Below are positions 48,119 through 63,800 of a DNA stretch of 64,000 nt, piece after piece. Source of the stretch: Latrodectus hesperus (lineage: Eukaryota; Arthropoda; Arachnida; Araneae; Theridiidae); assembly GCA_037975125.1 (NCBI GenBank), contig CM075862.1, positions 43,042,924 to 43,106,923 of the forward strand, in the 5' to 3' direction. Made by a program: the position numbers and the translations under genes. The notes beneath the pieces were generated by a model. The model was not told where the DNA came from. It saw only the letters and a program-made list of their open reading frames with translations, and searched no databases. The stretch's first letter is position 1. Each line of letters opens with the position of its first letter.

Positions 48119-50600
48119 AAACTAAGGAGTATAGTAAATTATAATACGTTATCAGATTAAATTAAACACATTTTAGTGCATAAAATCAAATTCGAATTTT
48201 TATACTATATTAGCATCATCAAAGTATAGAATGAAAGTGAATACATTGCATTAATAAAAAACTATAAATTTAATTCATTTAATTCTCAGATGTGTAGCAT
48301 TTTTTGAAAGAGTACATCTAAAAAAGCGTCATTTTGAAAACTGGTTTTATAATAGTTTTCGACGCTAAATTTGTTTTGAAAACAGTCAGCTACAATATTA
48401 TTATGGTTATATAAGTTTTATTTTTCGTATAATTTTGTTTTGAAAGAAGCAAACAAAATGGAAATTAAATTTCTAGTGTCATGCTTATTTTTATGTATTA
48501 AACAAAAGTTCAATTTACATTAAAGGAAAAAGTAAATGAATGATAAACGAAAACTAACTTTTGCTTTATTAAAAGAACTTTTTTTTTTGACATCAGTTCA
48601 TTTTCATTAAATGATTGTTTTAAGAAAGTTTTGATAATCATTGAAATGAACTAGCAAATCGAAATGAAGTTTTTTGTTAGGATATCTCTTAAAAAACAAT
48701 TAACTCAAAGAAAATTCAATCAACTCCTTTGGAAAAGTCTGATATTTGTCTTTGTTTTGATCTGAAATGACATTCTTTTATAAGTCATCAAAGATTATTT
48801 TACTTTTTTAAAAAACAAATGAAATAAATGAGTTAAGCAAAATATTAGATTTCTATTTCGGTCAACTAAATTTTATTGTATATGTATTTTTCGTATTCTG
48901 CTATTAAATATACGAATAAGAAATGATATCGAAAAATATTCCATCGAAAAGTTTGTAAGTATTTCAAAGTAAGGGAAATATGAAAACCTAGTTAATACTG
49001 GTTTATAAATTATGACACGTTTTTATTTTTAACAATGTCTAATATAATGAAAACGTAAATGAAGAATTTATTGCGTTAATTGATATAATAAATTTCATTT
49101 TTACAATGCGAAAGTTTACTCAGATTTCTTTTTCGCGTTTGAATAACTTTCTTGCGATAAATATGTTTCATGTGTTGCTAACTGTCGAGAGAGGTTTTTC
49201 ATTTTTTTGTTTGAAAATGTACTTATTTTTACTTCTTACGACAGATGAATTGGGTTTGATTTTTTTGGACAAATAGATTTAGGTAGAATATTACAGGATA
49301 TTTCTTTTTGGATTTTATAATAAACATTTACAAAAAGAAAGTGTAGTCAAGTAAAAATAAGAAATTCTATATAAATAAAATCCCTCTTCTCTTAATCCGT
49401 GGAATTTTGTCCGAGTCAATCTCAATTTCACTAATTGCATTGAATAAAAAATGGAGTGAAACATATCCACATATAGGTCTCTAGCTAACAAGGCTATGTT
49501 TACTTCGAAATTTTGATTACAGCCTTTGTGATTAATTTAAACAATTATCAACGATAATTTTTTAATTTATAAGTTGATGACGACAAAATGCTGACCGTTC
49601 TGCAGCGAACTGTAATGCAACGTTTAAAAATGAAACGTATTTAGTTTACTTTTATTACGAATTTTTAAAAATAGAGGCTTATGGTTCTTTTCCCACTTTT
49701 AAAATTGTCATTTATGCCTAACTGATGGAGTAAAAATAACGTATGGCATTGGATTACTCCATCTTCCTACATTTTCACGTTTTTGGAAATGTATTGTATT
49801 TTGTCAATGTAGCGAATGTGTTTTCGGTTTTCCCAATATGACGCCGATTGGAATTGCATTGCAACACAATGAACGGGTTTAAATATTTAATAACTTCGTT
49901 AATAAAGATAATAATGCTTTGTACCTATCATTTGATTTGCTTTTAGTTGATCTGTACGTGAAAATTCGTTTTGTGGAGTAAAACAGTGTTGTGAACAAGG
50001 ATAAATGCGTAGTAAATATTGTTATTTTTTAAAAATTGTATTGCTTCACTGGAAGTTAAATACACATTTTCCGCAGGAAGAGAAGGATCACGAATAATGG
50101 AGACTTAAGCCCCTTGCTTTAAATGTACGAAAAATTAATATGCTTTTTTAAGCTTTGGATATTGTTCATGAAACTGACTTAGTCAGAATGACAAAATCAA
50201 ATTAATTTAATTAAATTGTGAGAAAACAAATGTTGGATATTGTATAATTCTAATATACCAGCTAAATTTGGAAAAAATAATGTTTCCTATGTACTTATCT
50301 TACGTCATCTAAATTCCAAAAAATATAACACTTATCTCAAATGATGGTTTGTTAATTGTTTAAGGAGTTGTTCAGAAATTTTTTATGCTCCATAATATAG
50401 ATACAATCTTTTTAAAAGATGATTTGAGAAACTGTGTAATAATTGGATTATTTTTTAAGAAACGTTTGTTGAGTTCATTTTGATACTGCTTGGTGGATAG
50501 CTTAAGTGTCGTAGGTTGTTGTAAGGCATTTATATCAACCGCGTTAATTGTTTTCGGGGATGACTTTTCACAGACAGTGGGGCATATTCAAGTGACAGAA
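48119..50600. other. AT-rich, no gene seen
   Basis: Nothing recognisable beyond short open frames. Confidence 0.5.
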
Positions 50601-50604
50601 GGAA

Positions 50605-50755
50605 GAAACCTAAAGAACTCCCAAGTATCTAACTCACAGGCGTACATGCAGAAGGCAGAAACGCAACATCCTACTCCTGTTATTCAACAATAGCTGGGAT
50701 CGAACCCAGAACCTTCAATTACGAAGAGCAATGTTGTACCATTTAGGACATGATA
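50605..50755 (-). mobile_element. SINE, family C (single copy)
   Basis: ATTCAACAATAGCTGGGATCG, then AACCCAGAACC and ACGAAGAGC, parallel the 97-bp units at 32 kb; read on the minus strand it has the B box GGTTCGATCCC. The leader GAAACGCAACATCCTACTCC also resembles the sequence left of the 32-kb array. Confidence 0.75.
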
Positions 50756-51660
50756 AGTTTTGTTGAATTTACAAATCAAATATGAAGTAATTTCAATGTA
50801 TTGTTTGCTATTGTAACATATCGGTGAAACAAATTCAGCGTATTGAGGAATCAAGGTTAGAAAACCAGAACGTAATCTGCCAAAATTGCTCTCGCGAATT
50901 ACTAATAACTCGCAATCGATGGTTTGCTTATCATTGTATTAGATATTTAAAATTTTTTACTACGTTGTTTAAAAACTACTGTAAACTATCCAATATCAAC
51001 AGGTTGTGATATCCGTTTCTAGTTACCTATTTTAGTAAAATTAAAATCGTTAAATCACAGTCAGGCGATAAGTAATATAACACGACAAAGACATTGGATT
51101 CTTCGAAATGTATTCTGACAATGATTCTTCGAACAATGTACTCATCTGGAAAGTCTTCGGTTGTGTGAGGCATAGAGCTCGCTATTTATCCATCAGATCT
51201 CGAGAACAACGCTTTTTATATTCACGCAACATATCTTCTCATTACCAATATTTTTCTGTAAATTTTAACCGTTGTCATACAGCTTTTCCATAGGGAGGTT
51301 TTAAAAACACTTTTCGAGGTTAAATTGAAAGCAAGGAAGTAATTTCTTTCCAATTATTAAACAGAAATGACGCATCCTGTTCTTAATATCCGGGCGCAGT
51401 TTTAGTTTTATGGGTGGTTCTTCATAAAACTAAAGATTTTCAGACACAATCGTCGCTTTGTCTTCCACTCAAAATTCCTCACAAAATAGAATGAAAACTA
51501 TGCTAATGAGCAGAATCATGTCTCCGTAATTTTCTCTCACGGACGAAAGAACAATTCATTTTCATCTTTTTTTGTGTGGCGAGTCCATTAGCGATTAAAA
51601 CAATTCTTCGGTATTTCGATCATTTGCAACCTTGTAGAAACTCAGCGTAATTTTTGTTCT
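50756..51660. other. No gene seen
   Basis: AT-rich; nothing recognisable. Confidence 0.5.
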
Positions 51661-52100
51661 TTTCTTCAGTTACGGCGCATGCGCGTTGACGATTCGCTGA
51701 GGGAAACCATTTTTGCTTTGTTTTTTTTTAATAGTTCGATGAAACGGCAGGGGTAATATCAACAATGACTTCAGCAACCATTTCGAAAAGGTTGCTTTAT
51801 TTTTGAATCCTCATGAAAACGCTTCCTGGGGGATTAATGCAGACAGCGGATATTTGACTCTAGAGCCGTGCCAAGGCCGAGGCGTGGTAAAGGTTCGTGA
51901 CTTCTGTTGTCAGATTTTCGACGTTTCCACAACCTTCGATGCTTTATCGGGGGTTTCCATTCGGAAGTTTTCACCCACCCCCGCTAGCGTTCGAAATCGC
52001 TGCTGTGATCGGGAAGTGTTAACGAGGAATGTGGCTTATTAATGATTCTGTTCGCTCCTTCAAGGGCGGTGCAGTTTATATTGATGAACTGCCATCCTCG
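51661..52100. other. Less AT-rich patch with a GCGCATGCGC palindrome
   Basis: GCGCATGCGC at 51675-51684 matches the core of NRF1-type promoter sites, and 51800-52090 is clearly less AT-rich than its surroundings. This could be a promoter or first exon of a gene whose other exons I cannot see, or just a repeat. No coding frame is supported. Confidence 0.3.
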
Positions 52101-53059
52101 TTACAGTGAAGTGTTACACATTGTTATGCCACGAACCCGAGATGAAGTACACGCTTACAGCTGATATCACGTCCGACACTCATTATTTACCTGAGAATGA
52201 ACTTCCTGAATGGAATTGATTTTGCTTAGTAAATGAAGTTGAGCCATTTTAAAAAATGCGCGATATATTTTCTTTTTTCCTTGTGAAAATGTTTCAAATT
52301 TTTTAACATATAAGAGATTATGCATGAGTTGGGTAGTATGTATTCACGTATTTTACTTTATAGTTTTCTGAGAGACCTTTTCATTGATAGAAGACCGTAT
52401 TCTCGTAATGCAAAGGAAGAAATCAGAAAATCTAAGCTCCTACTCCACAGATGTGCATACGGGACGATGTAATGTACTGTCCATCTCTCGCTATTAAATA
52501 ATACCTGGGTTTCGTACTGGGACGTTCTACTTCGAAAAACAAGGTAAAGGCTTCTTACAGTATGGCAACGGTAAACCTTGTGGTGGGTGCTCAGGAAATT
52601 TCCTTCTTTGCGAGATATGAATACGCCCTTACTATGTATAACAATATTTTCCCATAATGCAATTCTCGCCAGATGCCCAAATACGTTACAGTGGCTTTCA
52701 GCTTTAAGTTTTAATTTGCATTGTTGATTTGTCATTGAGTTGGATTTCCTATGGCTAAGTGGTGGAACTGTTGGTTCTAGTGTAGGATATCCATTGCGAG
52801 CTGCCCACTCTTTGATCCGAACTATCGAACACGCAAAAAACTTGATTTGAATGAATGACTTGAGTTGAATGAAGAGCCTTTTTGAAAAAAAAGTTTTACA
52901 ATTAGACCATTGGTAGAGTAGGAGGTTATGTGCCTTTTACATGCATGCTTGCCTGGTGTGTGGCTACGAGTTTCCCAAATTCGTCTCTTGCGACACTAAA
53001 TATGGTTTACTATTTATGAACAATTCTCTAAGGCATTTATATTTGATAAAAATTATAAA
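52101..53059. other. No gene; two degraded SINE-like relics
   Basis: 52430-52565 (ACCTGGGTTTCGTACTGGGA, then ACTTCGAAAAACAAGG) resembles a decayed family C unit. 52745-52840 (CTATGGCTAAGTGGTGGAAC) resembles a decayed tRNA-like head. Both are weak. Confidence 0.4.
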
Positions 53060-54560
53060 AAAAGACTAGCAACAGCATTCGCCAGATTGTCTGCACAGTA
53101 TCCAACTTCTAATATTCATATAAATCCTTGAAACTGTATATCACATTGCCCTAAGAATTGCCCAGGTCTTCCTAAGTGGACCCCCATACCGATAGTTCTA
53201 CAAGAAGCAGGAGAAACTTCTCTTCACTCTAGACATGAAATGCTCTCCTTAAACTTTTACATTCGGAATTGAAGCAAGTCAGCATTATCCCCTTGTGCTT
53301 CAGTTTGGGAAAAGCTAACTTACAATCGAGTTAATCGTAATCATCCTCTGGCCATTAATGCCAAATCGTGGCTCGACCAACAAGGAATAAATACCTCATG
53401 CATATTAAAAATCCCAACAGACTGGCCAGAAAAGTAAAAAAAAATCTCCATTTGTTCCTCGAGTCTCCCATTTCAGACCAAATCATTGCCAAAAGATATA
53501 ATTTGTAAGCTATTTCACCAGGTTTGTGAGTCATCATGGCAGACAGATACGCTGATTTTTACAGATGCTTCCAAGCAGGGATCAAATGTGGGCATTGGTT
53601 TGGTTTGTTTGTCGCTCAACGGTCATTTTTGTACACGAGGGCTAATTAGACCGGGACCTACGGTTTAAAGTTGATTCCGAACCACTACAAACATCCAGGC
53701 CCAAGGTAGGATTTGAACCCACGAACTGTTAAACCGAAGGCAAGAGCGCTAACCATTCGCCTGCCTGCTAGGCCAAATGTGGGCATTGCAATAGTTAATT
53801 TTAAACTAGTTTATCAGTAACAGGGAAAATTAGTTCCATAAACTCCACCTTCTCGGCAAAGGCTTATTGCAGTCTCTAAAATTTGCACTGAACCCAAAAA
53901 ATATGTCATTTTCATAGATTCCCTTTCTTGCATCTCTGCTCTTTCGGATTGTTCTTGGACGTCACCAACTATTATTTAACTGCTTCGATTCCAAATGATT
54001 CAATCTACTCAAAAGTGCTTGTCAATACTGTTAGTTTGGGTTCCCGGACATTCAGGATTGCAGGCAATGAAATCGCAGACTCATTGGCGAAAGCAGCAAC
54101 ACTGACTCAATATGCTGTACGATCTATTTTTTCTGAAGATTTGAAACAACACATCAAGAAATATTACTTAAAGAAAGTCTCAACCAATGGAAAAATAGCA
54201 AATATGCTGAAGCGTTCACTCATATCACATCTATTCGCAAAAATCATTGGCTGTTAACGAAATCGCGACTAGAAGACGTATGGCTGGCCTAAGCAAGAGC
54301 AGAGATCTTTTCCTACCAATTCGATTCTATTTAGGTTTAATCTCTGGCATACAGACCGCTGTCAGTGCGGTGAACCTGAAACCATAGATCGTATTCTCCT
54401 AGATTGTCCTTTATACGAACATCTGAGGAATCAACTACGGAAAAAATTAGGAATAAGGAGCATTATCATTCTCTTGGATATTTGAGCTATCTACAAATCC
54501 GGAAATTAAAATTCTTGCTTACTACGAATTTCTACGCCTGTCTAACAGATTCTTATCTTA
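53060..54560 (+). pseudogene. LINE remnant with RNase H domain, split by a SINE
   Basis: Translated pieces appear in order: RLATAFARLSAQYPTS, EAGETSLHSRHEMLSLNF, NHPLAINAKSWLDQQGI, then RNase H start LIFTDASKQGSNVGI (53545-53597), a SINE, the same host sequence continuing, then GNEIADSLAKAATLTQYA (near 54063) and a cysteine/histidine tail, TDRCQCGEPETIDRILLDCP (54351-54410). The layout matches RNase H-bearing LINEs (I/Jockey/R1 group). It carries many frameshifts and stops, and is a different, older element than the one at 25.5 kb. Confidence 0.83.
53598..53773 (-). mobile_element. SINE, family D, with 15-bp target duplication
   Basis: A 176-bp reverse copy of the 43.8-kb SINE, flanked by CAAATGTGGGCATTG at 53583-53597 and 53774-53788, both identical. 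It sits within the RNase H domain of the LINE remnant. Confidence 0.94.
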
Positions 54561-55437
54561 ATGAAAAATAAAAGTTGCAACGCAAAAATCCTTGAAATAT
54601 TTTCGAACACAAATTTATAAATCCGAATTTTCTGCTCATATCAAGACGAATCTCGATTGACTATATAAATCATTTCCAAATACCTTCAGTGAGAGCTACA
54701 AGCATCTTAACATAAAGCTCCTAAAGTGTCCGCCGTAACCTACCTACCTATCTAATATTCCTATTTAAAACACAAATATAAAATACATGCGAAAGCAAAG
54801 TAATAACTGTAAGATTAGCAAAAATAGCTTTTAATTTTTAATAATTAGAAAAAAACCATTAAATCATATTCGAAAAGAATGTGTGATAATAATTTATCAA
54901 GAAATGTGGTTTTACGAGTTACATTATAAAATCTTTATCAAGGACAGACGCCCTTCTTCATAAATCAATTATCGTCAAAACAGACGTTGAAGTGGCATTG
55001 TTTGGCGATTAAGTTTGCTCCCATTTACATGCATGAATTACAATTAGAGTCAATTTATGTGATTTCAAATCTGACACGCTCAGAATTTTATTATCCTATC
55101 GTAAAATTAAGTCGACCTTCGTAAATAGAAATAAAACATTCGAGAATTTTACTAACAAGTAATTTGCTTTCATTCTAAAGAGAGTGTCAAAATAATTGAG
55201 ATGAATATAAAAAGATAATCTATTGTGTGTAATCAATAACATACCAGAAGAAACGTGGTCCAGATAAGCTTCCATTTTTTAAGAGAAACGCACTCTCAAT
55301 TAATCCTCGAATACAGACAGATAAAAGCTGTTAATAAGAATCTTAATAGCATTGATGCTGGATTAAATAAAAACTTTTCTAAGGCCATAAAGAAGCTATT
55401 CGGTTATCAAATATATATAATATCTAGATTTTATTAT
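54561..55437. other. No gene seen
   Basis: AT-rich; the first part may include the LINE 3' untranslated region. Confidence 0.5.
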
Positions 55438-55827
55438 GGGCCAAGCCGTGGTAGCCTAGTGGTTAAGGCATCAGCCTTCTGTCTGGAAAAGTGGGGTTCG
55501 ATTCCCAATGCCGCTAAAGACCCACCGAGTACATGCGATATACGTACTTGTTAAATCTGTGGAATCGAATGTGCTGTGGTCGGTCTTTGAGCAGTTAGCA
55601 TGGGTGTAATGGTCTGGAGAAAATTTCCTCCCCTTCAGATCAATGTCAAAATTGAGAGAGTGGATTCTCTGGTGGTGCCATCTATCGGAGCAATTTAAAA
55701 AGAGCAAAGTCGTACTTTCACCTTCCTGGTGCTCTGGTTAAACGAAAGACGCACCCTACTTACTTAATCTCGTATAGCTAACGGCATAGCGAGCTTGGCT
55801 TGTCCAAGTGTCATAAGTAACAACAGC
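55438..55827 (+). mobile_element. tRNA-derived SINE, family A, with target duplication
   Basis: A 390-bp element flanked by AGATTTTATTAT at 55426-55437 and 55828-55839. The head has GTGGTAGCCTAGTGGTTAAG (A box) and GGGGTTCGATTCCCAA (B box); the body matches the 16.8-kb copy throughout. Confidence 0.94.
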
Positions 55828-56190
55828 AGATTTTATTATAGAATTCCTGTAGATGTTTGAATTTAAACCATTGTTTCGAATATATTCTAAGATGTCAATG
55901 TTATAATGCCTTCAAAACTAATTGTAAACACAGTATGTTCAAAACAAAAATTCTTCATTAGTCTTATTGGGAAAATTACAAGCATCACAAATGTTTTTAT
56001 TACTTATTATAAATTTAAAATTAAATTTCTTGTAACTCTCTCTCAATCTTTTGAAAACCACTTGTTTTTAAAAGAGTATATTTTAACCATAAGGCAAAAA
56101 ATTCAATTTTAGCATTCATGAAAATAGTTGTCTGTATTTTTAAATTTTCTTGTTTCAGGAGTAGCCTGGAAAAGTATTTCACATGAAATA

Positions 56191-58526
<2,336 letters not shown>

Positions 58527-58860
58527 GCATATGACGTCATCGGATCCTCGCGGACAAAATTGTCTACTTACTTTCTGAAGGGAAATTGAAAATGAGCATG
58601 AATGACGATTCATCTTGTGCGCAGTATCTTTGATGAATTAGTATTAATCGTTTGCATTTTGAAATGAAGAAAAAAAAATTAGAATTACTGATGGGTATAG
58701 ACTTGAGGTAAAAAAATTTCTATTAATGTATTCAATATTCATGGGTCTCAAAAAGTCTGGTGGAACGTATAGAATGCATATAAGCAACGACCATGTTTTC
58801 CGTCCTCAGTTTTCTTCATCTTGAATGTATCTAATTATAATATCAGTTACAGCTTTTCAT
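58527..58860. repeat. Solo copy of the 35-kb A-B repeat
   Basis: Starts CATATGACGTCATCGGATCC like the A segment and continues through GATGAATTAGTATTAATC, ATAGACTTGAGG and CATGTTTTCCGTCCTCAGTT like the B segment. It shows the uninterrupted order against which the 35-kb rearrangement can be read. Confidence 0.85.
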
Positions 58861-61309
58861 AACCTAAGCCAATACTAATGATTTCAAATGATATTATTAT
58901 TTTCTAAGCAATCTTCGCCACATAAAAGAAAATTTTCTTTTTTTGTTTTACAACATTTGAGAAAAGGTCAAAAGAAAACTTCATACGATTCAATAAAACA
59001 TGTACAAATGAACTGAAATTATATTTAACGGTAATTCTTTTTTTCCATGTGTACATAAATTTACTTATTTTTATGTCATTTTTAAGTATACCTTATTCGG
59101 CTATCAAACGCTAATGGATTATGTAGTCAGTGAAAGACCATAACTAAGATGACTTCATGACTATATTTTTTACTCCTCAAAATAAATATTCGAAAATATT
59201 GTAGTAAATATTTTCAAATATTTATTTTAAAATTATACTGTTACACCGAATAGTGAACAACCTAACAGCCGAAGTCTGTCGCAAGCACTTGAACATCCGC
59301 CATGTATGGTATTTTGAGATCCCTTTTTACAGATAATGAGCCGAATTCACGTCTTGAAAGGAAAAAAATCCGGAACACTCTAAAGCACCTACACCAACAG
59401 ATATGTATGCAAAAAACAGATACGTAACATTCATATTCTATGATTGAACATTAAGCGAAAAAGCGTGAAAGTAAATTTTTCCCGAATGAAAAATCAAAGG
59501 TTTCGCGATGCATAAAGTGCAAAAGCATTCCAGTGAATACCAAACAAAATGGATTGATTTCGCAGTTCTTGTTATTAATCAAAGCAGCGTCCATTTTTTG
59601 CGGCTTTAATTTTAAATCTTTGCTTCTTTTAGAAAATAGCAATTAATACACGCTTAAAAGTTTTAAGACTTTGTTATATCTTTGATGGTACAGCAATATC
59701 TTTAAAATTTTGCTCTACATTTGAATATCTCAATATATAAATAACATAATACCATACCTTATATAATATCATATACAATAATACTATACCTTGCTTTATA
59801 ATTTGAAGATATTTTAATACAGGATTTTTTTGTTAGTTAAACATTTATTTTATTTTTTTAGTTAACTATAGTTAAATATATTCATCCCTGGGAAGTGTCT
59901 CAAACATTTTGTACAAAAAAATGACGGAAAACAAACGATTTTTTAAATGAAGAAGAAACAAGCACTTAGTTAAGTTGTCCAATTTTCAATAAATAATAAA
60001 AAGTATAAAAGAAAAGGTCATAAAAAATGGAAAACATGAAATGAATACAATGAAAAATGATGAAAAACGTTTCATTTTCATTCATGTTTTTCATTCCATT
60101 ACCAGCAGTAACTTACACCAGAAACAATTAGCAATTGCTTTTGTCTGTTTGCGATCAATTTAAGCGGCAGACGCAGAATTCATTTGTTACAAAATGCTTT
60201 TGTTATGATCTCAGAGTCATTACCTGCTGGAAATTTGTTGCAACATCGCTAGGATTTGCATCAATCTTCACTTAGCGAGCGGTGAGGTGTGGGTGTAGGT
60301 GAATCAGGAAGGACCTGAGAAGCATCCCAAAAGTTGAGCAACTGTCATTACCTAAGAAAGCCTTTTTTAATAATGATAAACGCCCTTCATCGGGGTTTCA
60401 GCTCTTTCTTTCACAGAAACTGGTTGTTCACTTTCTTCCAAGATGGTGTTCAATAATGCTATTCATTTTTCATTTCAGCCTTTGTGATAAAAAAAGCAAT
60501 GTAGTTGGTAATTTTTTCTTAAGTACTTGATCATATTGGAAATGATGCATGACTTTTTCTGAGGAATTAATTACTAATGGGTGCGTTTGAAATAGGATCC
60601 TGACAGATTATCAACCTGCTTTCAGTAGCTAGTAAAAAGCTATTTATAAGTCGTATATTTTTTATATTAAGGGGAATCCTAATATTCAACTCAGTAAGAT
60701 ACAATTGCATTGATTTCTTTGTTGTGTTTCATAGTCGGATGAATATGTACATACCTCATTACTCTTCAAAGGAAATGGACAGGAAAATGCATAACAGAAT
60801 ACATAATTTTTTCTTAAAGATTTGTAAAATGAAGAAGTATTTAAGCGTGAAAGTTTCTTCAGTTTCTATCATAAAAATATAACGTATTTGAAACTGCATA
60901 GTTTATTTCTATAATATTCTGAATTTAACATTCTTAGTTATGCATATTTTTCTTCAAAAACATTGATCTCTCCTATATAAATAACGAAAACGTACTTTTG
61001 CTAAAATAGAAAATATGGTTCCGAAGATACTCAACAAATTTGACCAAAAAGAAATTACTTATTCTTTTTACCAAGTCTTTACCTTGGTAAGTTAAACGTA
61101 AATAAAAAACACTTCCTAAAGCAATCAAAATTAAAGAATTTCATATGTGTGTACAGATTTGAAGTTAAGATTATTGTAAGCGTAAATTATATATGTATGT
61201 AAGGTAGGCATCAGACCATCGAAACAGTTTTTTTATAAATAAAAATGCATAGATAGTAATATGAGGTAGCTTTGAAGTCTAAGTCTTGGATTTCATTCAA
61301 AAGCATAAA
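58861..61309. other. AT-rich, no gene seen
   Basis: A family C-like relic may lie at about 59340-59460. A less AT-rich patch at 60170-60440 has no recognisable content. Confidence 0.45.
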
Positions 61310-62110
61310 ATGTCAGACCTCTGAGGTTTTCAAAAAAATCAAATTGTAACAGCTAGTCTAGCTTCAGCAAGTGCTACTGAAACATCGCAACTTTTTAGAC
61401 ATTACTAGAGATAGGGTGTCTAAAGTTATGACGGAATACTCACAATGAGACCAAGCTCATTACAGCGAAATTGTGAACAGCTCTAAGATCGACAGGTACT
61501 GCAGCAGGCTGTAATGCCTAAGAGAAAAATTGACCACAGATCACATCAGCATTTGGATCCTCCACCTTCATAAACATAATGAGCAATTCTCAAACCACTT
61601 GCTATGGATGTTTATGCTAAACGTCATCTACAGTAGTATTTCTCTAATAAAACTTAGTCGATTAGTAAGTGGAAGAAAGGAATATGATCTGAGAAGAATA
61701 TTTTTTTTCCTGTAACAGAGGATGGATGCACGTTCAGAAGACACCTGCACAAACATACTATCGTGATTGTCTCCTTCTAGCTTTCAAACATGGAGGTGGA
61801 TCTATTATAGTATAGACAACCGAGTCATGGTTTTATACTGGACCGATCGTAACCTTGAAAAGAAGGATTATTGGAGGAATTATAGACAAATTTTAGCTGA
61901 GCAGGTCGTCCATCCTATGATACAAACATTTTTCCTGCAGTAGATCTAATTTTGCAGAACGATAAATCACTTATCTTTGCAGAACTTGTCAAATCACGGT
62001 TTGATGAACACAAGAAAGGAGTGAAACCTCTATCTAGCTCCGCACAATCTCCGACCTCAATATAATTGAACTGTTATCGCCTATTTTAAAACATTCAAAA
62101 CGGAACCGAT
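61310..62110 (+). pseudogene. Heavily decayed Tc1-like transposase
   Basis: Fragments appear in the right order: FKHGGGSIIV followed by a stop where the family has tryptophan (61782-61814); DRNLEKKDYWRNYRQILAEQ (about 61845-61900); LQNDKSLIFAELVKSRFDEH (about 61950-62010) covering the second catalytic aspartate; and SSAQSPTSI (near 62045) where SPDLNPIEN is expected. Many stops and frameshifts make this much older than the 22-kb Tc1 copy. Terminal repeats are not recognisable. Confidence 0.72.
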
Positions 62111-62340
62111 ATCCTAAACCGGCATGCCTCCCAGAACATTCACAATTTCACCATAAAGAATTGGAAGTACTATATTCCTCTGTACATTATTTAGAACTTC
62201 TATGAATGGATTCCTATAAGAATTCACCTGTATTACATGCCAAGGGTGGTCCTCCACCATACTAATAAAGAATTCTTTATAATCTAAGGTGTTTCCATTA
62301 TTTCGATAACTGCTTGCGTTGATGTATATGCATACTTTAA

Positions 62341-62365
62341 ACACACACACACACATATATATATT
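62341..62365. repeat. (CA)n-(TA)n microsatellite
   Basis: A short compound dinucleotide array. Confidence 0.9.
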
Positions 62366-63282
62366 AAAAATTGTAGTTCCTGGTTGAATTTAGCTGTAAT
62401 GAGCCAAAAGTAACAACAGAGCGGCAACCAAACTATAAACAAAAAAATCGCAGATGTCCAGTGTGAAAGCGACTTGGGTTCTGAATCATGCGTTTTAGTT
62501 CGGATACTGCAACACGCAAACACTTCTTTTTAATTGAAAGCTTCCAACTTGAACGTAATGAAGGTTATAATTATGTTCCATTAAATTAATTAGTTATTTA
62601 AGAGATTAATTAATTAGCTGCATAATTTCTCCTCCTAGATGTCGAAATACTGTGTGGCAATTGCTGACGACGGCCATTAGATGACACATACAATCAATCA
62701 TTACTCTCAGGTTTGTTGTACATCATACGCAAGCAAATTGTTTTCATGGGTGCTTATTTTTCACTTTTTTAGTTTTGTATTATAATAATATTTTTTAAAA
62801 TATTGAAAAAGTGTGTCATTAGAAAAGTTGAAGGGAAATATGCATTAATTTAAATTGATTTACGACGGTTATTTTTTATTTGGACATTCTGCTATTTTAT
62901 ATCGTGTAACAAAACCTCAGAGGAATCGGCAACTTTGTAGCTGTGGTATGCGAAACTAATCTCTGGTGTAAATCAGAATGCCACACTATTAGAAACTTTT
63001 AACGCAGCAATATAAGCAGTGGTTGAAAACACAGGTCAAGAATACACAGTTTTTGAGTTTTATTAATTATGTGTCATGTAAAGATTTATACTAACGTAAA
63101 CATAAATGTAAAATGTAACAATTTCTTCTGTATAAAGGAAAAAATAAAATTGTGCATCTGTTATGCATATTATGAATATATTGATTAAAATATTAGTATT
63201 CCTCCACTATATTTTAATAGAAATAAAAATTTTAATCTAAATTTTGTCTTTTAACTGATGTATTTAATAAGGCAGACAATTG
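62366..63282. other. No gene seen
   Basis: AT-rich; nothing recognisable. Confidence 0.5.
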
Positions 63283-63320
63283 GCAACCAATTGCGACCGC
63301 GTGCCAAATCTGGCACACAC
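63283..63320. repeat. Fragment shared with 42695-42745
   Basis: GGCAACCAATTGCGACCGCG then TGCCAAATCTGGCAC; see the 42.7-kb copy. Confidence 0.6.
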
Positions 63321-63499
63321 TTCTTATTCGTTAAGGACACTTCCTCTTATAGTAGAAGGTTGTTATAAACATTCGCCATGTCTTCATCTTCAAGGAGTAT
63401 TTTTTCATAATGAGCAACATCGGCATGTCGCAAAATAAGAAACTTGGAAAGCACCCATACATTCACCCAGACAGATATATAACCATAATTTCTCGCCAG

Positions 63500-63600
63500 C
63501 GACCAGAAACGTAGAATCCAGTTTCTGTTGTTCAACAGTGGCTAGGATCGAACCCAGGACATAATACTTCGATGATCCGGTTCTATCTCTAAAACAATGT
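63500..63600 (-). mobile_element. SINE, family C (single copy)
   Basis: GTTCAACAGTGGCTAGGATCG followed by AACCCAGGAC and TACTTCGATGATCC parallels the 32-kb units, in the same orientation. Confidence 0.7.
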
Positions 63601-63800
63601 AATCATTTAACAATTGTTCAAAAATTAGGTACATATTTGGTAAGTTTTAGAGACATTTAATTACATAATTTATTTAAAATTCGTCATATGAAACTATTCA
63701 GATTATGCGCATAAGCAATATTGGCAATCTTTGAGACACAAAGTAAAAGTTAAGTACTTAAATGAATCCCAGATTTTCTCCAGTTATTTCTTTATTTAAA

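Noticed and set aside
51803..52042. 79-residue frame in the less AT-rich patch
   Set aside because: Starts with TTG, lacks any recognisable motif, and could be chance in a less AT-rich segment.
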